Source of the DNA: Marthasterias glacialis
Taxonomy: Eukaryota > Echinodermata > Asteroidea > Forcipulatida > Asteriidae
Assembly: GCA_911728455.2 (NCBI GenBank)
Contig: OU452230.1
Coordinates: forward strand, 5,020,412-5,084,411
Direction of reading: 5' to 3'
Length of the DNA: 64,000 bases
Shown: positions 12,080-22,916 of the stretch, piece by piece
Layout: each line of letters opens with the position of its first letter
Position numbering within the stretch: position 1 is the stretch's first letter
Position numbers and translations under genes: made by a program
The notes under the pieces: model-generated
Told to the model about the DNA's origin: nothing
Seen by the model: the letters and a program-made list of their open reading frames with translations, nothing else
Database searches by the model: none

Positions 12080-12264
12080 TTCCGACACCCCTAATGTTTT
12101 TCCTGACCCTAACGCTAACCCTAACCCTACCGTAACCTAACCGTTCCCCTCGCCCTAACCTTAGCGTGTAGATCAGGAGGGTTATCAGAACATAGGGTTG
12201 TAGGAAGATCTACACGCTTAGTCTAGGGTGAGGGCAAGGGTTAGGGTTACATAGGGGTGTCGAA
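12080..12264. mobile_element. Palindromic element with telomere-like CCCTAA blocks
   Basis: Inverted ends (CGACACCCCTA and TAGGGGTGTCG) enclose degenerate CCCTAA/TTAGGG runs and an internal GTGTAGATC/GATCTACAC pair. It reads as a foldback MITE; the telomere-like units are part of its arms. Confidence 0.5.
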
Positions 12265-12530
12265 ATATAAAGCAGTCACCATTTTTGTTATTTTATATTA
12301 TATATTATGATTACTATTATTATTATTATTTTTTGAAATTTACCTCTGACAATTTGAATGTCTTGACTTATACATTGATTTTGCATCCACCTCACATGAA
12401 ATAAGATTTTAATGAATCTGTTATTTAATTTGGTAATTATTACCTACTTAATGGAAAATAATGTTGAGTGGTCCAAATTAATGTATTCCTAAACAATGAG
12501 TTTTGTAGTTGAAAATCTCATTCTAAGCCT

Positions 12531-12867
12531 GGAGCGAGTTTGATGAAGGACAATAAACAGTGTAGTTGCCCATAGTTCGACCATGTTTGACTAACTCTGA
12601 TCGAACTCATGCTAGTCAACGATGGTTGGACTAGTCTAGTCCGGCCTATCGAGTTTGGTCACATTGCTGGTTACCATTAGCCATTTCATAAGCACAGTGC
12701 ACAGGGGACCAGTTATCAGAAAAGTGACTATGTTGATTTTGCCGTTTTCTCATGGTCACATGGGCGTGACATGACCAGAGTCGTTCACACTTCAACTTAA
12801 GTGCGCATGCACTACCTACGTCACTAACCAACCACTAGTTAACCATTGGTCCTTGATCGAACTTGCT
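12531..12867. mobile_element. TIR element (family P1), first of a tandem pair
   Basis: Ends AGCGAGTTTGATGAAGGAC and the complement of GTCCTTGATCGAACTTGCT are inverted repeats. The inner sequence (ACGATGGTTGGACTAG, GCACAGTGCACAGGGGACCA) recurs at 12910-13250 and 55757-56079. Confidence 0.6.
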
Positions 12868-12909
12868 GTTGTGTGATAGGTTTGTAATCGAAAATCTCAT
12901 TTTAAGCCT

Positions 12910-13250
12910 GGAGCAAGTTTCATCAAGGACCGTATACAGTGTAGTTGCCCATAGTTCGACCATGTTCAACTAACTCTGATCAAACTCACGCTAGTCAACG
13001 ATGGTTGGACTAGTTTAGTTGGCTATTCGCGACCAGCCTATCGAGGTTGGTCACATCGCTGGTTACCAATAGCCGTTTCATAAGCACAGTGCACAGGGGA
13101 CCAGTTATCAGAAAAGTGATTATGTTAATTTTGCCGTTTCATGGTCACATGGGCATGACTAGAGTCATTCACCCTTCAACTTCAGTGCCCATGCACAACC
13201 TATGTCACTAACCAACCACTAGTTAACCATTGGTCCTCGATCGAACCTCC
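12910..13250. mobile_element. TIR element (family P1), second of a tandem pair
   Basis: Same element again. The 20-odd bases before each copy (GAAAATCTCATTxTAAGCCT) are also repeated, so element plus flank is duplicated with a period of about 379 bp. Confidence 0.6.
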
Positions 13251-13889
13251 CACTGTTTATCAACCCAATAAATACATATTGTACTTCATGTTTTCCTGTT
13301 ATCTTATCAATTGATGTTATTGATATCTTACTTTGTAAAAGCAGAGTTATAATGCGAAGTCTAATTACATGCACATTATTGTTGATTCATAACACTACAT
13401 GTATTACTAATCATTATTAAGCATTAATTTTTGTACGTATTATAATAGCAGGGGTTGAAATTTTGCCTGGTGAAGATCACGATCCAGTAAGGTTTGCGGT
13501 AACGCATGTATGCGTAAATTATACTTTCTGTGATGTGGTGGTTCTGAAAAATGACCGTTGGTGTAACAGCAAAACATTTTATTAGAACAAAAAATATGCT
13601 CTGATCGCCTAAATGAGAAAAGTGGACTCTAGCATTAGAGTTAAAGAATTGCTATTTACTTGACACATTTTTTTCCCCTTAAAAATTGAAAAAAATCTTA
13701 AGGTGCTAAAGGAAGATACCAAATTTTTACTTTATGTATTCACAATTAATCTTTTGTATTCATTTATTAATGTTTTATAAAGGGGGGGGGGGGGCGTCTC
13801 AACAAAATCTACCAACAGACTTCGAAAGAGTACTTGCCTGTGATTTGTGACTTTTAAGGTCATCTCATTTTTAAATCAGTTTCTACGTA

Positions 13890-14060
13890 ACTCTAACTCC
13901 CTTGAGTGATTTACAAGGATCCTTCCTCACTTGAACAAAATCCAATACCATTCGGTAACTAAACACCCAAACTGTTGGACTTTATGGTGGTATGCCTGAT
14001 CCCATGTAAAGCATAACTCAGTTTGGTGCAATCTTCTGTCCAATAGGCGTACAAGTTTAG
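13890..14060 (-). repeat. Dispersed repeat D1, inverted copy
   Basis: Inverted D1 copy; its far end appears to resume at 14222 after a C-rich insert (14062-14221) that is bounded by GGCGTAC and GTATGCC-like ends. The insert may be a younger nested element. Confidence 0.45.
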
Positions 14061-15790
14061 GGGGGTGGGGGGCAATCCCCAAATTCGGGCAAAACAGTGG
14101 GGAGAAATCGGGCAAAGCAAGGAGAAATCTAAAGACTTATTAGAACTTGTTGCTTGTGTTTTTTGTCTGTGTAAACTTTCAGGCTAATCAACCTCTGCCT
14201 CCCCCCCCCCCTTAACAGTCCCCATACGCCTGTGTTCAGTCCAACAGAGTCTATGAAATGTTGCCATTATCTGTAATTTTCATAAACGTATATTAATGTT
14301 TTCCATTTATCTTACCATTTTGCATTGTGGACATCTATCACAAAGTCCACAATTTTGTTTTACTATTAACACTTATCATTTATATTTTTGTATCATATCA
14401 AAGATTGGAGTTCAGAATGTATGCTGTTCCCTAAAAAGTTGTTGACAATTTTGGACAAGTTAGTAAAGGTGCTTTTTTATGAAAAATACATAATGGATGC
14501 CCAACCCTCCGTGCTAGGCATTACCACAGTTATTAACTTTGAAATATGCTCTCGCGAAAACTCCACCACAGAAGGTGGCAAAGTTTTTAGCTTAAATTTG
14601 TTGATCTATTCTTTTTACGTCATAATTAATAACCATGTGTTATTGAATTTAAATGAACCGCTGTTTATAATTTACATAAATATTGTAGACTTTAAATGTT
14701 TGTCGTTCGGCCTCATGCCATGTTGCTTGGATGTAGTCACATTGATCTTAGTGCAGTCATGCATGAAACCTGTATACTAAATGACTACTGTAGATCATGT
14801 AACTTTGGTTACCAAAAAAAAAATGACCTTGTACATTCCAGGGCTTTTCTGGCAGGCAGGACACTACATTGTTCATATGGGAAATTGTACATTTTGTGTC
14901 ATAATTTCCACATAAATTCAAGAATTATAAAAGTAAAAACTGGACAAGTTTTGAGATATGTATGTGCCACCTTTCTTCTATCAGAAGTTGATAAAAATCA
15001 GACAGTGTAATCTCCATGAATTATAAGATTTGATGTGTTCTTCCACTGGGCTGCTGTGTACAAATTGTACCTGCAGGAAGTCCAGGCTCTGTGGCTCTTT
15101 TGTAAACATGCGATGTCACAGGTTACATGGTCTGTAGAGGGCACTGGGGTTTACTAGTCCCAGAAGGAAATTGTGGGAATTGCGGCAAATAGTTTGACGT
15201 GATTTCAAGTATACTTTTATGGTTGCAGTTGGTATTTATAGGGCACTCAAACAGCTTTATCTTCTGGAGATTACAGTAGTTATTCAATTGTTATTTGAAA
15301 ATATCTGATGTTTTTTTTTTTTGCATTCACTAAAGTCATCATATTAGTCATGATAAATATTCTAAAGTCCAAGCTGTTATGTCAGGTCATGGAAATACAT
15401 GTAAATCTTGTGTTCTTTGTAAATAATTCAAGATTATACCTACCAAAAATTAAGAAAAATGTAAAAAATTTAAAAATAACTCCATCTAACAAAACCATAA
15501 GGCTTCAGAATGAGTAATATATATTTTGCTTGAAATGGAATTGTTTTGATTTTTATGCATGCTGTGGGTGCATAATGTTGCAAGTGAATAAAACTTAACA
15601 GTATTTTTAAGAGACTGGGTTTTAAACAAGTTTCTGTATTTGACATTGTGCCCTTTTCTATTTCCTGCAGTAGAAGCGTTAACCCAAATGGGTTTCCTGT
15701 GGGGGAACAATTGATACCTCATTGGGTTTAGAGCTTTTTCCATTGGGGGGGGGGGTGCAAAAGTTTATCCTATTGGGATAGTTTGGGTGA
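14060..15790. other. AT-rich intergenic DNA between convergent genes
   Basis: No supported gene. A 130-codon frame at 14388-14780 has AT-driven composition and no recognisable motif. Poly-G/C runs near 14062-14215 and 15747-15758 are low complexity. Confidence 0.4.
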
Positions 15791-15796
15791 CAATAA

Positions 15797-15942
15797 GGAC
15801 CCGATTTCTCAAAGAGCTAAGATTGATCATAAGATGTGTATCAATCCGAGTTGCTAAGAAAAGTGTTTCAATCACAACACAAATCGTGGCACTATTGACA
15901 ACTCATCTAAAGATGAATCGTGGAGCTTTGTGAAATAAAAAC
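15797..15942. mobile_element. MITE-like inverted repeat
   Basis: Begins GGACCCGATTTCTCAAAGAG and ends with an approximate inverse (GGAGCTTTGTGAAAT). This resembles widespread marine-invertebrate MITEs that start GGGCCC-ATTTC. Confidence 0.4.
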
Positions 15943-16059
15943 CACTGACTCTTAGAGATCCATTGAATAAACTACTGCATGTAGTACACCATGTCAGACG
16001 ATAAACTACGTTAGTCAGTCTGTAAGGTGTCCCACATTGGTATCCAACACCCCCAGCCA

Positions 16060-16232
16060 TATAAATTTCAATTTGCCTTACACCAATGTGTGACAAGCAC
16101 TGTATACTCAGTGCTTTTGAGTCCTGTGAAAAAAAATCCACAGGCAACTCGGGTGGGATTCGAACCTACGACTCCTGCATGACTAGAGCAGATGTCTTAA
16201 CCACTAGACCACCGAGCACGCCCGGTGACGAG
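16060..16232 (-). mobile_element. tRNA-derived SINE fragment (Glu/Asp-like head)
   Basis: On the minus strand it reads CTCGGTGGTCTAGTGGTTAA...GTAGGTTCGAATCCCAC, the A and B boxes of a tRNA-derived head. No clean tRNA fold or matching anticodon stem is evident. Confidence 0.55.
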
Positions 16233-17419
16233 GGGCCAGTTCGAATCCAGTATTATTAGCGGCAGGTACTGCAAACAATTAAAAAAAACCAGCCATGTTG
16301 CTGTCAATGCATAATAAACTCTGTATAGAAATAAACACAGCACTTGAAACTCAACATTCAAGACACTGGTTGAATTTTTATTATGATCCGCTATGCACTG
16401 ATTGAATAAAATTACAACAAAGAAGTAAGAGAAATTCGCTATCTATATAGTTTTACAGATGTATGACTAAATATTCAACACATGACAATTTAAAGTCCGA
16501 TTTAAAAACTCATAACCCCCTCATAAAGTACGTATCCTACGGCAATCCAAGAGCGTGTCTTCTAACTGCAATTGCATTGTAGATCACAAATAATAATTGC
16601 GCTTATAACGAAAAAGGTATTTTCTGCATCATATGGTGTATGTCAGGAGAAGACAAAAATGTTTGTAAGGTGGTGGGATACAACCCTTTGACAATTATCA
16701 ACATTGTACAATGTACATGTTCTTTAAGATGCACTGTACAACCTCCAAATGCCCCCCTAAACAAAACACACTTCCATAAAATTCCTCAAAACTGAAAAAA
16801 AAAAAAAACATATTCAGATAAGCGGGAAATAGAAAAGCTACTTTGCAAAATACCCTCGCATTTAAATTTGTATTCAGATAATTAAAAAAGAAAGAAAAAG
16901 ATAACTCTCCACTGTTTAGTGGTGAAAAAAGGGGTTCATAAGTAAAAACATGTCTTGGTAAATGACTTAGTCTTTGGATTTCCATTCAGTAATGCACACC
17001 ATACATGCCATAAGAAACAAAAAAAGAGAATTCAGCTTTTATAAAGGCTACGTGTCAATACTTTACAATAGTCTCCATAAAGTGTACACAATATTAAAAT
17101 ATTAGTTTGGTTTTAATCTTTGTACTTTGTAAAGCAGTTAAAAATTGGTCATCCAAATAATTCATCCATCTGGCATTTTTTTGTTTGTTTTTTTTCCCCC
17201 AAAATGACATGTGAAGAATATGATGCCCAATTAGATGCATATTTCAGTTGAATGATCACTGAAAATGGAGTATTCTTTTTTATTTACCTTTACACCATTA
17301 CCCAAATCTCAGTAACTGCAAATACGACTTGAGTTTATTTACACAATCTTTTAATCAATTTTTTTGTTTGTTTTTTGTTTTTTCCTTTTTACATGGTTAA
17401 GACCATTAGAAAAGATCTC

Positions 17420-17670
17420 TTATAACCGTAGAGTTATACTAGAACTAGAGGGAGCACTCACTATGTCACACACGGAACTCCGCTAACCCACCATGGGCCA
17501 AAATCCCTCACTGCATACGAATGTCCACTTGGAAAATGTTTACTGTGTATACTGATGAGTCAGTAATATGGTTGGTCAGCGCCATTTTCTCAATGGTCAA
17601 ACTTGCTTCTTGTCGGGCCGTGTTGCATGGTACGCCCTCTAGCTCTTTTATATAACTCTATGGTTATAAC
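17420..17670. mobile_element. MITE with TTATAACC ends
   Basis: About 250 bp with inverted ends TTATAACCGTAGAGTTATA and TATAACTCTATGGTTATAA, and an inner inverted pair (CTAGAGGGAGC / CCCTCTAGCTC). It lies downstream of CLPX. Confidence 0.6.
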
Positions 17671-18017
17671 GGGGAAGGTACAACGTTGATGTTCATGTAC
17701 AAAGAAAATGCAAGAGTGTAGAGCCAATGTTAACCTAACTTGCTGAATTAAAATATCTCAAGAAAACCGCAAAAACTCTGAAGAGGGATTAAGTTTGTGT
17801 GGATCTTTTAAATGCATTTTGGCAGATTGAATAAACGATTACTTGTTTTTGTCATTATCATCTTGTCTTTAGCATTTCTTTGAACTAGCCACTTTTTCCC
17901 TCTCAATCCAAAACTTTTACATCCATATGCTTAGTGTTAAGGTTGTACCTTCCCTTGTGTTCAAAAAAATATGTTTACAATGCTTGCTTGGTAGATCCTT
18001 GAGCTAGGTTTCTATAG

Positions 18018-18294
18018 CCTTTAGGCAAGGCGAGTGTGGCACCTCATTTATCCAGCACACGAAAAAACGATGTGATATGGCGAAGGAATGAACGCCTTTA
18101 CCAAGTTGCGAAAAAGATCTTTTTTTTGTTTTAAACAATTCCCTTAACAAGAGAGACTTCATGCATTATTCATTACTGTGGAGGAGTTGACCAATGGGAA
18201 TGCTCGCATATGATACCATAAAAAAATTGAGCAAAACAAGAACATGAGGTGGCAACTTCCCATTCGGGATGCCACACTTGCCTTGCTTTAAAGG
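18018..18294. mobile_element. MITE immediately downstream of the CLPX stop codon
   Basis: Inverted ends CCTTTAGGCAAGGCGAGTGTGGCA-like and TGCCACACTTGCCTTGCTTTAAAGG-like enclose about 275 bp. The right end lies about 10 bp from the CLPX TAA (18304-18306), so the CLPX 3' UTR begins with this element. Confidence 0.6.
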
Positions 18295-18303
18295 CTAGGT
18301 AAT

Positions 18304-21300
18304 TTAGTTGACAGCTTCTTGGCGTTCTACTGATTCAGAGTAAGGTTTTCTGTTATACTGTGGGGGCTTCTCTAATTTGACCACAGCATCATCAATTATC
18401 ACCTCTTCTATATCAGAGCCAGGTACGTCAAACATGGGTTCTAGAAGAATTTTCTCCTGAGAAGAAAAAAGAAAGAAAGAAATGACAATTTACTGGATTG
18501 ACTTTGAATATTCGAAAGTATTTAGGTCTCAAAGAATGGGTTATTGACCCCTTGCGTGCACATCACACGACGATTGTGCCACGCTGAGCATTTTGGGAGT
18601 TAACGGGCAAGAATGTCAATGCTGCGTCGCCTAAAATCCACACTACACTGTATAACACACAGGGACATTGACTCCCAAAATATGAGAAATCAAGATTATT
18701 GTGATGATGACATCAGGTGAATTCTACAAATAATCGACAAACATTGTGGCCAAGCGGTCTATTGTATTGGACTCAAGTTCTTATAATGAACTCATCAGGG
18801 TTGTATGTTTGAATCCCGGTCAAGACACTTAAAGGGGCTGTGTTGTCATGATTATAGCAGTAAATGGAATAACCCAGCTACTGTGTGTGCGTGTGTGCCG
18901 GCAGTCACATCACAGTTTGACAAAGATGGCGACCTTTGTGATTTGACCGCAGGTGAGCGTGTGCAATATCTGGGTGAGAATTCATGTTTCCATGCACAGC
19001 TACAGGCCTTTTATAATCATGATGACACAGCCCCTTTAACTATAACTGCTTCCCTCCACCCAGGAGTAAAAGAGGAATATAGAGGAATACATGTTATGTT
19101 TTAAGGTTGAGACTAAAATATTATTCAAATGGTACTACATAGATGAAGAATTTAAATCTGTGAGTTTCAGTTACTTTCAGCATTCTACCACCTAGGGCAA
19201 ACTCAATGGAGCTGCTTGCCACATGAGATTTGTGTGGTAAGCAGATTTAACTTGCTGCAAATAGAAATAAACACTGTTGACAAGCAACACTAAACCCCAC
19301 CACATTGTAGACTTTCCAAGACAGTGCATGCCATACACACCATGAGAGTGCACAGAACTCACTCGTCTTTAAGTAAAACAAATCACAAGAATGACATCTT
19401 TAAAGGTTGCAAAGTCTGTCTCACCATGATTGAGCGTAGACCTCGAGCTCCTGTCTTCCTCTCCAGAGCCATCTTGGCAATCGCTGATAGAGCATCTTCA
19501 GTTATGTTTAGTGTACACTGCAGACAATAATACAGACAATTTCTTAGATAACAGAAAACAGTTAATGAGTTCAAAATTGTGCCACCTTAAATAATTCCAT
19601 GCGAAGATTAAATGAATATTTTTTTGCTCGGCCCCACCGGTCTACTCCAAGACCGCAGTGCTAATGAGCTTGTACAAGCCTCTTGTTCAGGATGTAGTGA
19701 TGCATGATGGGAATGATTGTACTATGGCGTGGCCGAGCGGATAAGAGCACCGGACTCAAGCTCTGCTGTTTCTGATCAGCAGAGTGTGGGTCGAATCCCG
19801 GTTGTGACACTTGTGTCCTTGAGCAAGACACTTTACTGTAATTGCTTTTCTCCACCCAGGAGTAAATGGGTACCTGTGAGGGCAGAGATGGTTCATGTGA
19901 ATGATTAGCTTGGAGCGCGGTTTACTCGCAGCACCGGCTGTATACTCCCCAGGGAGCTGAGATGGTTTAAGGAATGAAATAAATGGCCCAGTGACCAGGG
20001 GTAGTAATGTCAGAAGTACTTTGATACAGTGTGATAAAGCGCAATATAAAAACTGGTTATTATTATTATTATTATTACTGCTGATTGGCGCAATGCGCAC
20101 CATCACAATATGTACACAAGATATGATACTGTAAATGTTAATTTTAAACCAAAGTTGCCAGAAGAATAAAACTATTCAGGTAAATTATTAATGTTGCGAT
20201 GGAGCAAGACAAAGAATGACAATAAATATTTCCAATGGATTTACACCATCGAATTATTTGTAAACTGGAAGAGGTGACCAGAGGTTATTAGGTCAGGGGA
20301 AATAGTCAAATGAGCATGCCTATACGTCAGCCGATCCCAGCGCCTTTGGTTCAGGCGCTGGGCCTACGTGTTCATGCTTAGTTAAGCCAATGAGCCCTTC
20401 AGTATTTTCAGCCATTTTCAACGAGGTTTCAAAGCAACATAACCAGAGAATAGTGCATAAAATCACTTGCCCAACTTGTCATTTTACCCCAAAATGGTGA
20501 ACACTACCCCGACTAAAAAAACAAAACAATGACGACTTCAACTTACATTGTCCATCTTGAAAAGCATCTCGAACTGAGGGACAATGGCATTCCTGGGCTC
20601 CTTCAAGATCCGTAGCAACATTGACTCGTCCAATGATGACAAGCTGACTGTGATTGGGATACGACCCACAAACTCCGGGATCATCCCAAACTCGATCATA
20701 TCCCTGGACTCAACTTGCCTCAAGAGGGCGTCTCGCTCCTCATTGTCTATTTTGGTATCAGTTGGGGCGGATTGGTTGGACAGATCAGCATTTGTTGCTG
20801 CACGTCGACCCTCGCTGATATTGGCCGGAGCTCCAAATCCAAGATACTGATAGGAAAAAAAAAAACAAATAAAATTTAGCATTTTTTTTTTTTAATTCGA
20901 AGTTGTTTTTCTGAGTTTTCTTCATCAGCTAAATGAAACATAACACTTGCTTGGCAGTTTTTGGCACACAATTTACATCTGATTGGCTACATAGCATTAG
21001 ATTTTATCGTATTTGCAACACTGCAGCCATTATTTTCCTGACATTCACAGATGTTAAACGTGCATGCTTTGTTTGCACAGCAATCAATTCTGTGATGTTA
21101 AAAAACAAAAATCCCAACAGTTAATAAATTCGTGCCCAGTTCTCACTTTCTCTTGCTTTCTCCTGCTGACGATACGGTCCAGACCATTGAAGGCACCAGA
21201 AGCAACAAACAGTATGTTGGTGGTGTCCACTGGCACACTCTCTCCGCGCAGCTTCCGAGAGCTGCGTTCCGGCACGCTGACCACCGTGCCTTCTAGCATC

Positions 21301-22882
21301 TTGAGGAGACCCTGTTGGACGCCCTCCCCGCCGACGTCACGTAGCTGGTGTATTCCTGGCACGCAGCCAATTTTGTCAACCTCGTCCAAGAAGATTATGC
21401 CTGGAAAAAGATGTGCACAAATAAAAATACTTCCCCCAACAGAATGAATTCCAAACGAAAAATAAGTCTGCGCCTAATTTCGCTCACATCTTCTACTACA
21501 NNNNNNNNNNNNNNNNNNNNNNNNNNNNNNNNNNNNNNNNNNNNNNNNNNNNNNNNNNNNNNNNNNNNNNNNNNNNNNNNNNNNNNNNNNNNNNNNNNNN
21601 TACTACATCTTCAGTGTATCAAAACACAAACTGGAAATATTATGGGATATAGACTGATTCCAGTCATGTAATTTCTCAAGAAACAGCAATACCTTCTACA
21701 AATGGTCCCAGTACCTGAATACAGGTTTGTTTTTTTGTTGGGTTTGGTTCGTTAGAATACAAGCCTCATATCATCGCAGATGTTGTATGTTTTCAAAATA
21801 TATCTGCTTGTGGGTATGATGTTACTATGAGCATTAAGTACGTGAAAGGACACCCTCGCCCTGAGGTTAAACAGCTACAATGCACATTCGATGCTTCATT
21901 TGACCTCAAAGATGGCGGGCAAACGCACAAGGTCTATAACACATTTGCAAGAAACCAGCTGGAGCCAATACACGGAGCGTTTTATCTTGGCTGGTGATCC
22001 ACAAACGCTCCAACAGTTAATTTATATGCTGTAATACCTTGCTGTGCTTTCTCCACGTTGAAGTTGGCATCAATTAGAGTTTGGCAATGACGGACTCAAT
22101 GTCCTCTCCCACATAGCCAGCCTGGGTCAATGTGGTGCAGTCACATATGGCAAAGGGTACATCCAGGCACTGTGCTATGGTCTGGGCCATTAGTGTTTTA
22201 CCTGTGTGAGGAAATATAGCAAGGGTTGCAGTACGTCTGTCATCGAACACAAAATGGGATTTCGTAAGCAACAAACATGAAATGCCCCCCCCCCTCCCCC
22301 ACACACAACAAGGTCAAGGTTCAAAGTTCAAGGTTTAAGGTTAAAGAATTAAGGTTTAGTCACGACTCATGCTCAGAAATGCTCCGTTCATCGGGAACAT
22401 CTACAAAAATGGTAAAACATACTGAGCCAGGAATCAAGCCATGGTTCCGGGTTTAGTACCAGTCCTATGCCGTAAGTAACAGCCGATGTTTTGCAATTCA
22501 CGGTGCCTGAATCTGACATTTTCTCGGTCGAGAAAACAAAACGCACGATGCAATATAGAGAATCCTTGTTCTCTTGGCTTTGTCAAGTCAGGGTTTATTT
22601 GTGGCAGCATTACTCTCAAAGAAAAATGATTCCGGCACCCAGCACCAGTAGATGGTTTCTAAGTAATGTAGTAACTAAATGAAAGCTAAAAATGATGTTA
22701 TCTTTAACTTCAGCGGGGATGGCATCCCACAGCCTGGGGAAACGATAAAAAAGAGAGATACCTGATCCAGTGGGTCCAAGCAGTAAGATATTACTCTTCT
22801 CTAGCCGCAGCTCGTACTGTTGAGCGTCCAGCAGCCCGCTGCCACGCAGCTGCCGCTCAGATTCGCTACCCTGTCCAGACTG

Positions 22883-22916
<34 letters not shown>

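Noticed and set aside
14388..14780. 130-codon plus-strand frame
   Set aside because: AT-driven hydrophobic composition and no motif; likely chance.
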